Notes: a model not told the origin generated them from the sequence alone. 64,000 nucleotides of DNA from Thiocapsa sp. (GCF_018399035.1 NZ_CP073760.1:5456501-5520500); one strand, 5' to 3'. Shown: positions 17,355 through 27,700, counted from the stretch's first letter. Program-made: numbers and translations.

Positions 17355-19474
17355 GCGCCTTCGATCGTCTGCATCCCGCGCTACAGCACCACATCGTCAA
17401 CAGCCTCGGCTGGAGGTCACTGCGTCCGCTGCAGGAGTCGGCCATCGAGCCGATCCTGCGCGGGGAGCACGCCATCCTGCTCGCCCCGACCGCCGGCGGC
17501 AAGACCGAAGCGGCGGCCTTTCCGGTGCTCTCGCGCATGCTGAGCGAGCGCTGGGAAGGGCTCGGCGTCCTCTACATCTGTCCGATCAAAGCGCTGCTGA
17601 ACAACCTCGAGCCGCGGCTGGCGTACTACGCCGGATTGCTGGGGCGCCGTGTTGCGCTGTGGCACGGCGATGTCGGCCCGGGGCGCAAGGCCAGGCTCGT
17701 CGCCGATCCGCCGGACATCCTCCTGACGACCCCCGAGTCACTGGAGGTGATGCTGATCTCCAAACGCATCGACCATCGGCGGTTGTTCGCGAATCTGCGC
17801 TGCGTCATCATCGACGAGGTCCACGCCTTCGCCGGCGACGATCGTGGCTGGCACCTGATGTATGTGCTCGAACGGCTGGGTCACATCGCGGGCCGCGAAT
17901 TGCAGCGCCTGGGACTCTCGGCAACGGTCGGCAACCCCGAGCAGCTCTGCGACTGGCTGGCCGCAGGCTTCGCACAGCCCCGCAGCGTCATCGATCCGCG
18001 GACGGACGCGGGCGCAGCGCCGCAGATCGCGCTCGATTGGGTCGGCAACCTGCGCAACGCGGCGCTGATCATCTCCAGACTGCATCGAGGCGAGAAGCGG
18101 CTGGTGTTCTGCGATAGCCGGGCCAGGGTCGAAGAGCTTGCCATCGCGCTGCGCGGGTTGGGCGTGAGCACCTACGTCTCGCACAGCTGCCTCAGCCTCG
18201 AGGAGCGGCACGCGGCAGAGGCGGCGTTCAGCCAGGGGCAGGATTGCGTGATCGTCGCGACCAGTACCCTGGAGCTGGGCATCGACGTGGGTGATCTGGA
18301 TCGGGTCATTCAGATCGATGCGCCGGGCACGGTGGCGTCCTTTCTGCAGCGCATCGGGCGAACCGGTCGACGCGCCGGGACGGCACGGAACTGTCTCTTT
18401 CTGATCACCAGGGAGGAGGCGTTTCTGCCGGCCGTCGGTCTGCTGCAGCTATGGAGCGAAGGCTTTGTCGAGCCGATCGAGCCGCCGCCGATGCCGTTGC
18501 ACATCTTCGCCCAACAGATCATGGCGCTGGCCCTGCAGGAATCCGGGATCACCAAGGCCGACTGGCCGGCCTGGCTGGGGCGGCTGCCGGGGCTGGCGGG
18601 GTTCGAGCGCACTGAGCTGACGCAGATCCTCGACTTTATGCGCGAGACCGAGATCCTCCATGCCGATCAGGGTCTGGTCGGGATCGGCCCATCGGGCGAG
18701 CGCCAATTCGGGGCCAAGCACTTCATGGAGCTGTTTTCGGTCTTCGTCAGCCCGCCGTCGATCCAGGTCTTTCACGGCAGACAGCAGATCGGAGAGGTCC
18801 ATCAGTCGACCTTCATCCTGAAAGAGGAGGGGCCAGCCGTCCTGACGCTGGGCGGGCGCTCTTGGGCAACGAAGTACATCGATTGGCCAAGACGCAAGGC
18901 CTACGTCGAGCCGACCGAGCTGCACGGGCGCTCACAATGGCTGAGCGCGGGTCAACCGTTGCATTTTAGGCTCTGTCAGGCGGTAGCCCGAGTGCTCGGG
19001 GGCGAGGAGGACGCGCATGAGGATGGCGTCGTCTTCTCCCGACGCGCCATAGAGCACATGGCAGCGCTGCGTGAGGAATTCGACTGGGTCGCGCCGGGCA
19101 AGACGTTCCTCATCGTCTACGCGCACGACAGGATTCTTTGGTGGACCTTCGCCGGCCGGCTCCTCAACGCGGCGATTGCCGACGCGCTGGCCGGAGAGGC
19201 CGTCAAGGTCACCGCCGACAACCTCGCGGTCAGCTTCACCGGCGCGCTCGATCCGGCAGCGCTGAAGAAGGCGATCGCCGAGAAGGTTCTGGCCGAGACG
19301 GCCGAGCTTGCGCTGCCGCTCGATGAAGAATTCATCGCCGAGCTGAAATTCGGTGAATGCCTACCCGACGCCTTGCGCAAGCGCGAGATGGCAGAGCGCT
19401 ATGCGGTTTCCAAGAGCCTTGCAGTGCTTCGCAATGCGTCTGTAAAGACGATTCGGCAACATTTCATACCTTAG
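17351..19474 (+). CDS. brxHI: BREX-2 DEAD/DEAH helicase BrxHI
   Basis: This is a superfamily 2 helicase of 707 residues from GTG 17351 (VSAFDRLHPALQHHIVNSLG). Motifs in order are Walker A APTAGGKTEAAAF near 47, DEVH in VIIDEVHAFAGDD near 155, SAT in LGLSATVGN near 190, and motif VI QRIGRTGRRAG near 335. It is the last gene of the BREX operon and the only one whose own reading frame appears wholly intact. In the canonical arrangement its GTG overlaps the brxD TGA; here the shifted brxD frame reads through it. Confidence 0.87.
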   Translation: MSAFDRLHPALQHHIVNSLGWRSLRPLQESAIEPILRGEHAILLAPTAGGKTEAAAFPVLSRMLSERWEGLGVLYICPIKALLNNLEPRLAYYAGLLGRRVALWHGDVGPGRKARLVADPPDILLTTPESLEVMLISKRIDHRRLFANLRCVIIDEVHAFAGDDRGWHLMYVLERLGHIAGRELQRLGLSATVGNPEQLCDWLAAGFAQPRSVIDPRTDAGAAPQIALDWVGNLRNAALIISRLHRGEKRLVFCDSRARVEELAIALRGLGVSTYVSHSCLSLEERHAAEAAFSQGQDCVIVATSTLELGIDVGDLDRVIQIDAPGTVASFLQRIGRTGRRAGTARNCLFLITREEAFLPAVGLLQLWSEGFVEPIEPPPMPLHIFAQQIMALALQESGITKADWPAWLGRLPGLAGFERTELTQILDFMRETEILHADQGLVGIGPSGERQFGAKHFMELFSVFVSPPSIQVFHGRQQIGEVHQSTFILKEEGPAVLTLGGRSWATKYIDWPRRKAYVEPTELHGRSQWLSAGQPLHFRLCQAVARVLGGEEDAHEDGVVFSRRAIEHMAALREEFDWVAPGKTFLIVYAHDRILWWTFAGRLLNAAIADALAGEAVKVTADNLAVSFTGALDPAALKKAIAEKVLAETAELALPLDEEFIAELKFGECLPDALRKREMAERYAVSKSLAVLRNASVKTIRQHFIP

Positions 19475-19637
19475 CATCCGGCGAAGCAATTCCGTAACCG
19501 GGGGAAACAAAACAAAAACAGCAATTTGTGGGCATGTTTCTGCAGAATTACTTCGCGGTGCCGCGAACTAAAAAGGTGAACGCCCGACCGTCGCGAAGAG
19601 AAATGGTGAATAGCCGGGGATAGCTGGATTTTTCACA

Positions 19638-19934
19638 ATGCCATCGACCTGTTCCGATCCGATCCGAGCTCTCTGCTTCGACCTGAAGGAGACGGGTAAA
19701 CGTGTCCGCGACGCCACCCACCTACACGGTCAACCCGTGAGCAGAGGCGATGTCAATTGGATTCTCCGGGGGCTACTGCTCCAGGGCCATGTCTTCGGCA
19801 GCTCAGAGGATTCGGCCGCGACGTTCGCGTGGAAAACCATCGAGAACATCCGATCCCTGTGTTTGCGCGAGCAGATGGTTATAGACCAAAGCATCGACGG
19901 TGCACTTGAGCGTTGGATCAGGCGCGCCCTGTAA
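19638..19934 (+). CDS. Hypothetical protein
   Basis: This ORF encodes 98 residues (MPSTCSDPIRALCFDLKETGKRVRDATHLHGQPVSRGDVNWILRGL and so on). It has protein-like composition with predicted helices and a pattern that could be a small winged-helix or helical domain, but I do not recognise a family. It stands alone 163 bases after brxHI, and the next genes are on the other strand. It may be the C-terminal remainder of a larger gene; no start with a convincing ribosome binding site is visible. Confidence 0.45.
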   Translation: MPSTCSDPIRALCFDLKETGKRVRDATHLHGQPVSRGDVNWILRGLLLQGHVFGSSEDSAATFAWKTIENIRSLCLREQMVIDQSIDGALERWIRRAL

Positions 19935-20034
19935 ATCGCTTGGCGCGCCGGCAGGGTCGCTGGGGGCAAGCCTTGGTGGTCACCAAGGTTACCCGAACCC
20001 AAGTTAAACACCACACCCAAAGATCCATTTACTT

Positions 20035-20535
20035 TCATTTAGAAGTGCGATATTCGACCACCTCAAGTACTTGCGTTACACCGAACCGCAAAACCAGATT
20101 GCGGTGGGCCTCGGCCGGATCCAGTCCGGGTGCGATCAGCGCGAGCCAAGTCGTAGGATGCTCAACGAGCCTATAGCGGTACACCCGCATCACCGAGCGC
20201 GCGTTGTCCCCGGCGGCGGTACGAGTGGCACCGGCATCGTACTCGATAATGGCCGCACGTTCGTTAATAGCCTCGCGGATGGTGCCGGCTTCGGCCAATG
20301 TCAGGGGCGGCGGGACACCAACGCGCTTCGATGTGTCATCTTCGGCAGGTTGTGGAGACTGCAAAGCGTGTCCCTCACGCAACATCCGAATGAGGATAGG
20401 CTTATTTTTTCGTATACCGTTACGCAGATCATCTGTGAGGCGATCTGCCGGGTGTACGGAGAGACGATCACCATCGGCACTGAGGGCAAAACCACCACTA
20501 ACGAGTCGATGAAAGGTCGTCGCGGCATCCATCAT
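20035..20535 (-). CDS. Small protein with TubC-N-like N-terminus, primase-linked
   Basis: This 166-residue protein begins MMDAATTFHRLVSGGFALSADGDRLSVHPADRLTDDLRNGIRKNKPILIRML, which matches the pattern of the TubC N-terminal domain (a short helix-hairpin followed by a helix) often seen next to P4-type primases in mobile elements. The C-terminal half has no motif I recognise. Its ATG overlaps the stop of the primase (TGATG), so it is the last gene of a coupled minus-strand cassette. A role in element replication is inferred from context. Confidence 0.6.
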   Translation of the reverse strand: MMDAATTFHRLVSGGFALSADGDRLSVHPADRLTDDLRNGIRKNKPILIRMLREGHALQSPQPAEDDTSKRVGVPPPLTLAEAGTIREAINERAAIIEYDAGATRTAAGDNARSVMRVYRYRLVEHPTTWLALIAPGLDPAEAHRNLVLRFGVTQVLEVVEYRTSK

Positions 20536-22196
20536 CAGAATATCTCGGTGTTGTCGGCAGACGCGCGGTTTATTTTACTGTCATCCGTCAGCTCATTTCT
20601 TATCAGAGAGTTAACGTTGCGCGATCCCTCCGGAAACCCTCCGAGGTCGGGTAGATGGGTCGGTCGCTCGCCGTCTCTGGCCAGCCGCAGTCCGAGCAGA
20701 GTGGAGGCACGGGTGCTCGGGTGACGGATATTGTCAACCGGATGCCCCAGCTTCCGGCCGATATCCAACACGGTCGAGGTAAATTTCGGGAGCGACACTG
20801 GACGGGTGCGGCCGCTGGCCCTGTGGTGCGTCAGATAGGACGGATACAAGCGCGATTGCGCGTTTTCGAATGCAACCTCAGCGCCGTTGCGGATCTCGCA
20901 CTTCGAGCCAACCTGAGCACTCGCCGTGGGCTCAAATACGCAGCTCTCCACCATCCAGTCGGCCACACTGTTGCCGGCCATCAGGGCGCGCAGATTATCG
21001 GCCTCCACGCGAGCCGGATATCGATCGAATCGCGCGCGGATCTCGGTCGAAGTCAATGCCATGATCCAGTTGATCACGCCGGGAATCTCCGCATGCAGCA
21101 CCTGGTCCTCACCACCTTTGGCAGCCCATGTCGCGCGCTCCTGTGCCGATACGCCCCTGTCGAACTGCACGGTCAGTCGTCGGCGTTCCAGGCCGCTCGT
21201 GCTATCCGTCGAGTGAAGATCCTCATTGGATGCCATTAATACGAGACCGTCAAACACAAATGACCCATTTTGCTGTACATGTTTGCGTTCCATGGGTAGA
21301 TAATCGCCACCTGTAATTGCCTTGAGCATATCCAGGGCTCCGCCGTGTTGGCCAGCCTCATTAATCATGACCAACCGTTTTCCGTACAATCTCGCGACCT
21401 CGAAGCGGTTGCCTTCGAGTGCCCGGAGCGAGGAAATTGCCTTGTTTTCGTCACCTATGAGGGCGCTGGCAAGGCGTTGGAATGTGCCCTTTCCCGATCC
21501 CCCTCGACCGAGTAGCAGAAGGAAATGTTGCAGCGGTATTCCACGCACGAGTGCGGCAAGCCATGCTCGTAAAAGATCCACGGATTCGGTATCCCCGTCG
21601 ACGGCATCCAGGAGCCACGCCTTTATCGACGGACAGTCGGCATCCGGGTCATAATCATGCGGCAGCACCCATTCGGTCGCATCATTTGGCCGTGCTGGCC
21701 TCAGCGCCATGGTCCGTAAATCCAGCAACCCGTTGCGGAAAGGGATCACGCCAACAGCGGGTGCAGGTCTTGGCAACAGTCCCCTGCGTTGGATGATCTG
21801 CGTGAGACCGGACAAGTAAGCGGGGCGGAAACCAATTGGTTCAGTTCCGATATGTACGGCGTCAGCGATCAGTTTTTCGATGGCGCCGGGCTTAGCTGGC
21901 GCCCAGTGCGTCGTTGCCCATAGCCACCATGTACCTGCCGTGGCATCCCATGCGATGCGCCCGTACATGCTTGTGGCGACGCTGACCGCTGCGAGTGATT
22001 CAATCATGCGGTTGGGATTGCCGTTATCGTCGGTGAATAGCAGGCCACCGTTTCGCAGGGGTGCGCCCATTTCTTGATAGGCGCTGGAGGGTTCGCGGAG
22101 GGTGCGGATCCGCTGATCGGATGGATCGGATGGATCGGATGGATCGGATGGATCGGATGGATTATCGACTGTTCTAAGGCATCCGGGGCTTCTCAT
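20535..22196 (-). CDS. P4/D5-type phage helicase-primase
   Basis: This is a superfamily 3 helicase of the D5/P4 primase C-terminal type, about 553 residues. Walker A is LLLGRGGSGKGTFQRL, Walker B-like KRLVMINEAGQHGG, sensor 1 FDGLVLMASNEDL, and an arginine-rich finger GLERRRLTVQFDR. The D5 N-terminal region (FRNGLLDLRTMALRPA) precedes them. No Toprim/primase domain is present, so it is a helicase-only version. I chose ATG 22196 because it overlaps the stop of the 51-codon ORF (ATGA). Near the N-terminus an in-frame nonamer repeat encodes DPS units. Such genes replicate integrative elements, which fits the att-like site to the right. Confidence 0.85.
   Translation of the reverse strand: MRSPGCLRTVDNPSDPSDPSDPSDPSDQRIRTLREPSSAYQEMGAPLRNGGLLFTDDNGNPNRMIESLAAVSVATSMYGRIAWDATAGTWWLWATTHWAPAKPGAIEKLIADAVHIGTEPIGFRPAYLSGLTQIIQRRGLLPRPAPAVGVIPFRNGLLDLRTMALRPARPNDATEWVLPHDYDPDADCPSIKAWLLDAVDGDTESVDLLRAWLAALVRGIPLQHFLLLLGRGGSGKGTFQRLASALIGDENKAISSLRALEGNRFEVARLYGKRLVMINEAGQHGGALDMLKAITGGDYLPMERKHVQQNGSFVFDGLVLMASNEDLHSTDSTSGLERRRLTVQFDRGVSAQERATWAAKGGEDQVLHAEIPGVINWIMALTSTEIRARFDRYPARVEADNLRALMAGNSVADWMVESCVFEPTASAQVGSKCEIRNGAEVAFENAQSRLYPSYLTHHRASGRTRPVSLPKFTSTVLDIGRKLGHPVDNIRHPSTRASTLLGLRLARDGERPTHLPDLGGFPEGSRNVNSLIRNELTDDSKINRASADNTEIF
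22115..22159 (-). repeat. Five tandem 9-bp units (DPS) in the primase gene
   Basis: The plus strand reads GATCGGATG five times in a row, ending before GATTA. In the minus-strand primase it encodes SDP/DPS tripeptides near residues 12-27. Unit length is a multiple of three, so copy-number changes would keep the frame. Confidence 0.9.
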
Positions 22197-22348
22197 GATT
22201 CTGTTCCCTGCTCGTGCACGGCGCCGAAGGGGTCGATATGTTCGCACCGCCTCCAATCCTTCGTGGATGGGCGTGGGCGGCGGAACGCTTTAAGTTGTGC
22301 TCGGTGTCCCGCGATCCATTTCGGACGGGAGAGAGAGGTAGGATCCAT
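22193..22348 (-). CDS. Small ORF coupled to the primase
   Basis: A 51-codon frame starts at ATG 22348 (MDPTSLSRPKWIAGHRAQLK) and ends ...EHIDPFGAVHEQGTES at TGA 22195-22193, which overlaps the primase ATG (ATGA). The sequence is basic and rich in Arg/Trp with one Cys, and lacks the low-complexity look of random frames. The frame stays open further upstream without a clear start. The overlap and composition support a real small gene at the head of the replication cassette; I cannot name a family. Confidence 0.4.
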   Translation of the reverse strand: MDPTSLSRPKWIAGHRAQLKAFRRPRPSTKDWRRCEHIDPFGAVHEQGTES

Positions 22349-22599
22349 TGAGGTCTTACGTGGGTGGCTAATGCGGATGTCAGCATACCGAGTGAGATCC
22401 CTCCCGCGAGTGCGAGTGCTAGCGCAAAAAGCCCCTCTTTCGGCGCGTAATACGAGAGATAATGTGGTATAGGCGCGATCCGCTGGAGGTCACCTGAGGT
22501 CCTGAGCTGGAACGTGACCATCGGTTACACGACGGCCGGCATTGGCGAGATGACCATTCTGGTTGCACAGAAAAACGGGGTTTACCCGTTGCAGATCGA

Positions 22600-23360
22600 G
22601 CGGGTGATCTCCGAAGCCGCTTGAGTGTCTTGATCAAGCGTTTCTCCTCGCGCACGCATCGTCTCGACCTGAGCTTCCTGGTCGAGCACCTGCAGTAGGC
22701 GCGCAGCTCTCGGCGCGTCGTCGGGTACTTCACCAGCTTGAGATCGCTCCTGAATGGCTGGATTCGGTGGCGGACGTGCGCATTGCCTGCAACGTCGATC
22801 TCTCGCCCGAGGATCTGAAGGTCGCGCAGCTGCGCGGGGCGGCCATGTTGGACCGCTGGAACGATGGCTCCATCGAGGCCGAGTCGTTGCTCAAACGAGA
22901 GCGCTCTTGGTGTCTCGATGCCTCCTGGCCGGCGCGGCCCGGTGATCCGGGTTGCCCCCGACAGCCTCTTCGGCTTTTGTATGCAAGGCCGGCGTGATCG
23001 GGCGGGCCGAAGGGCGCAAGTTCGGCTTCATCGGCACGATGAACCAGACCCGCCACGCTCGGCAGCAGCACTAAGAAATCCTCTGAGAGGACGATTCCCC
23101 GTGTCCGCGCGCGGAGAAGACGCGGCGACGCCGCAAGCCGATCGTGGCCTTCGCGCCCGCTAAGCTCTGCGAGCAGTGGCAGACCGAGGCGATCGACAAG
23201 CTCGGTATCCCCTGCGTCCGATGGCATTCCACACGCAAGTTCTGGCTCGACAACGAGGCGCGGGCAATCTCCCCGAGCGGCCCGGAGCCCATCGCCCGCT
23301 GTCCGCTGCGCATCGGCATCGGCATCGTCTCGACCGGACTGTTCCGTTTTGCTGGGCGTC
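22600..23360 (+). pseudogene. PLD-domain/SNF2-type helicase remnant
   Basis: Scattered frames on the plus strand read as one ancestral gene: THRLDLSFLVEHLQ (stop) then VVGYFTS; SVADVRIACNVDLSPEDLKVAQLRG with MLDRWNDGSIEAESLL; VIRVAPDSLFGFV then AGVIGRAEGRKFGFIGTMNQTRH; and FAPAKLCEQWQTEAIDKLGIPCVRWHS through ARCPLRIGIGIVSTGL. The first blocks look like a phospholipase D-like domain and the last like helicase motif Ia onward of SNF2-type enzymes. Stops, frameshifts and a missing Walker A region show decay. Such PLD-helicases are often defence-associated. Confidence 0.5.
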
Positions 23361-23481
23361 GCGCATCATGTCGCAGTCGCCGGTCCGCCGGACCCGGCTG
23401 TCGTCGGGGCCACCGGCGTTCCGCCGCTGGCCGATCCCGGCGGTTGCCGGTTCGCCGAGCTGATCGCGACAAGACCCGCGA

Positions 23482-24222
23482 TCAGAACTCCGCCCCGAAG
23501 CCGATGGAACGCTTGATCGAGCTCTTGATCGAGCCGCGCGCCTTCAGTGCCGCCTCCACGATCAACCCATCGAACAGCGTCTGCGGGGTAAGCCGCGCCG
23601 TCGCAAAACGCTGGCGGGCCATCTGGTTGACGAAATCGCTCGGAGTGAGCCGATCCAGGCCGGCCAGACGTGTCTTCCAGAGGGCGGGTTGAGTCAACCG
23701 TCCGCCGGCCTGACGGAGGGTCTCGCGAAATAGCGTCCAGGCTTGCTCCGGACGCAGGTAGTCAAAGTGGATCTTGACGTCGAAGCGCCGCAGGGCCGCC
23801 ATGTCGATGGTTTCCAGCAGGTTGGTCGAGGCGACGAACAGTCCGTCGAACGACTCCAGCTGGGTCAGCAGCTCATTGACCTGCGTGATCTCCCAGCCTG
23901 CTCGCGACAGTTGGCGATCACGCAAAAAGCTGTCGGCCTCATCGAGCAACAGCAACGCTCCGTCGGTGCTGGCTTGGCGGAACATGGCAGCCAGGTTCTT
24001 CTCAGATCCCCCCACATAGGCATTGAGGAGATCCGAGGCCCTCTTGATCAGGAGCGGGCGCTGGAGCACGCGTGCGAGGTGAGCGCCGAAGGCGCTCTTT
24101 CCCGTCCCGGAGGGGCCGTGGAGACAGAGACGCCCGCGCGGATCACGGCGCAGACCCCGAATCACCCCCTCGAGATTCTGATCGGGGCTATCGTTGGGGG
24201 TGGCAACAGACGGGAACCGCTA
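23482..24222 (-). pseudogene. AAA+ ATPase, 5'-truncated
   Basis: On the minus strand, RFPSVATPNDSPDQNLEGVIRGLRRDP leads into Walker A HGPSGTGKSAFGAHLARVL, Walker B GALLLLDEADSFL, sensor 1 LFVASTNLLETID and an arginine block ALRRFDVKIHFDY, then a C-terminal lid to 23482. A stop codon precedes at about 24222, so the N-terminal several hundred residues usual for this single-AAA class are missing. The first internal ATG is 24165. Sequence upstream switches to an IstB-like remnant, which suggests truncation by an IS21-type element. Confidence 0.65.
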
Positions 24223-24336
24223 GGGGATATGCAGATTCGAGGGCGTTGTCGATGCGTGACGTTTGCGCGCCGACTCTCTCTTAAGGGTGATCCGGCGCTG
24301 TGGACTATTGGCCGGGGGGTCGAGGATCGCGTCGGG
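24220..24336 (-). pseudogene. Degenerate IstB (IS21) C-terminal remnant
   Basis: The minus-strand frame reads APDAILDPPANSPQRRITLKRESARKRHAS, a degraded version of the IstB C-terminus LADAILDRLVHNAYRITLKGESMRKRHA found better preserved at 29156-29419. It abuts the truncated AAA+ ATPase. About 40 residues are recognisable, so this is only a footprint of a former IS21-family insertion. Confidence 0.5.
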
Positions 24337-24553
24337 TGCGCAATGCCTGATTCTCAACGCGATGCCCTTGTTCCCCGGTGTAACGAACACGAGGAGGCCA
24401 CTGTCGTGTGTCGACGCAGTAGCCGAGAAGGTGTGCCGGAAAATGTGCGGGAACACCGCCGGGCGTGGCTGGATTAGGGGCAGTTAGGGCAGGTTTGCAC
24501 ATTGCGCGAGCGGCTAACCTGTTGTTTAGCAAGGGCTTGTGTTTGCCTGGTCG

Positions 24554-24600
24554 GTCTTTTAATCAGGTGGTCGCAGGTTCGAGCCCTGCAGGGCGCACCA
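24554..24600 (+). other. 3' tRNA-Lys fragment, probable attachment site
   Basis: The last 47 bases of a tRNA-Lys(TTT)-like gene are present: anticodon loop CTTTTAATC, variable region AGGTGGTC, T arm GCAGGTTCGAGCCCTGC, acceptor 3' strand AGGGCGC, then ACCA. No matching 5' acceptor strand (GCGCCC) or D arm is found upstream, so this is not a tRNA gene. Such fragments mark the distal end of elements integrated at a tRNA 3' end; the orientation predicts the intact tRNA-Lys left of the window and the island between them. Confidence 0.72.
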
Positions 24601-24606
24601 TAAAAA

Positions 24607-24641
24607 CAAGGGTTTACAGGTTTCGGCCCGTAACCCTTTTT
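24607..24641 (+). terminator. Terminator-like hairpin after the tRNA-Lys fragment
   Basis: AAGGGTT(T)AC pairs with GTAACCCTT and is followed by a T run. It sits seven bases after the CCA, where the original tRNA-Lys terminator would be, and supports the right side of this junction being native chromosome. Confidence 0.5.
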
Positions 24642-25748
24642 CATTTTCAGCGTTTTCGTCCCCGTTCGGTCCCCGTTTCGCCAGCCCCTAGGCTGCCGGT
24701 TCACCGCGCACTCAAGCGCACATCCGCGTCCGATCGCTCGATACTGCATCCTCTCGGAATCCTCAAGACACCTCCCGGAAGCTCTTCGAGACGCCTTTCA
24801 GACCTTCGTATGCCCCCCCTGGGGTAAGGATCGCCCCGAAACGTCTCTGCGCGGCCTACAACGCGTCTGATCGACCATGCTGGTTCGCGAGCCAAAACGG
24901 CAACCAGTTGTTGTTATCGCCGTTATTTCGTCACGGATTTCCAAGATTCGCTACCGTCCGTGAAAACGAGACCACCGGAAGCGCCACCGCCGATTGCCGC
25001 GAAGCGGCACCCCCAAAGAGCTCGTGACACCCCCAAAAAGCTGGTGACACCCGAAAGGAGCTCGCGACATCCGCTCCGCGGTGTCACGCATGCCCCTGGC
25101 GCTCTGCGCCAGGGGCCGCGATGGCCAACATGACGAACAATGCCATCCCCTACAGCCCCTACAGCTCCGAGCTGAATCCGACGCGGCCTTGCAGCGGCGC
25201 TCCGGGGTCGTTTAGGGCAATAGCCCGACACACGGCCGACTCGAGCATGCTCGTCACGGTCGAATACGTGCGCGTACTGTTGTAGTCTACCGGCGTCAGG
25301 AAAAGGCCGAACCGAAACGGAGATCAACATGACATCGGCCTATCTCGTCATCGTCCGACTTCTGATGTTGGCTTGATGTGCTCCGACCCTGGTCGATCCA
25401 GGAAGCGAGCCATCCAAGACACCGCCGCGGATCCTCGACGGTAAAGACGGCAACATGCGGAACGCCCCCAGCTTATTCTGCCCGGTCCCGCCAAGCCTCA
25501 AGCAAGTCGGAGACGACCGCTCGACAGACCCGCATGGATGTCGCGCAATCCGCGCCGCGATCCACTGCATCCGACGGCACCGAATCACGGTTTAACGCGA
25601 CGAATCCGGCACCGCCCGTGCGAAGGAAGGTGATTTCCGGGAACCAGTATCCCGACTGCGCACGCCTCCACGGCTGTCGGGGCGACTTCAGTCGCCCCTT
25701 CGCGTCGGTAGATGCTTTCCGGCAAATCAACTGAAGATCAGAGCGCTT
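24642..25748. other. Gene-free 1.1-kb region
   Basis: I see no convincing gene. The interval carries GTGACACCC/AGCTCGTGAC text related to the repeat in pglX (about 25020-25110) and a palindrome GCCCCTGGCGC/GCGCCAGGGGC near 25092-25117. Open frames here show arginine/serine-rich random composition, and the long minus-strand frame over 25473-26450 is antisense to the dehydrogenase gene. Confidence 0.5.
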
Positions 25749-27186
<1,438 letters not shown>

Positions 27187-27659
27187 GGGCAAAGGCCGGG
27201 GCGGATTTAGGCGAATTCCGGAAACCGTTATGCCAAGTTGTGCATCGGAGCGCTCCACGCTGAGAAGAACCCTAGTCTGTGCCGAGCCGCGCGAGGCACA
27301 ACCTCCCACGCCGAGCCCCGGAACTCGCTCCCACGCTCCGAGACTGTGCAGGAATTCTCCGTAGGTTGGGCTGAGGAACGAAGCCCGACGATGATGTCGA
27401 AGTCACAGATTGATTGTTGAGCCTTCTGCGTCGGCTCAACCAACGCGGAAGCGTCGTTTTCGATACCGAGCGGGAATACCTTCACAATCTCAGAACTTGG
27501 GCACGAGGGGCAACGAACGAGGGGCAACGAGGGGCACGCCCGCGCTCCGATCGGATACTCTGCTGGCGACGACAGCCAGGGGTCGGATGGGTCGAGCGTG
27601 GGCGATGCCGATGCGTTGCGCGGACAAAGCCGGATGCTCCGGAAAGTTTATCCCTCAGG
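27187..27659. other. Intergenic region with repeat halves
   Basis: No gene is supported. It contains a half-repeat CGTAGGTTGGGCTGAGGAAC through AAGCCCGACG near 27359-27390, of the same GTAGG-bounded class, and a segment with CTCGCTCCCACGCT near 27327 related to the REPs around 30.7-32.6 kb. Confidence 0.5.
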
Positions 27660-27685
27660 AAGACAAATAAGCGTTTATTTGTCTT
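27660..27685. promoter_or_regulatory. AT-rich palindrome upstream of the DUF4143 ATPase
   Basis: Perfect 11-bp arms AAGACAAATAA / TTATTTGTCTT are separated by GCGT, ending 15 bases before the ATPase ATG at 27701. It is strikingly AT-rich for this genome. It could be an operator or a 5'-leader hairpin; it may also be a terminator for transcripts from the left, as a T-rich stretch follows. Confidence 0.55.
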
Positions 27686-27700
27686 TTCTGGAAAGATACT

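Noticed and set aside
20071..21239. Plus-strand ORFs of 217 and 194 codons opposite the primase cassette
   Set aside because: The minus strand has helicase motifs and coupled overlaps; the plus-strand frames lack any domain.
24485..24600. Complete tRNA-Lys gene
   Set aside because: The 3' half is convincing but no 5' acceptor strand or D arm is present upstream, so only a fragment is called.
24474..24749. 91-codon minus-strand ORF over the tRNA-Lys fragment
   Set aside because: It reads antisense through the tRNA fragment (GAPCRARTCDHLIK), a common false ORF over tRNA genes.
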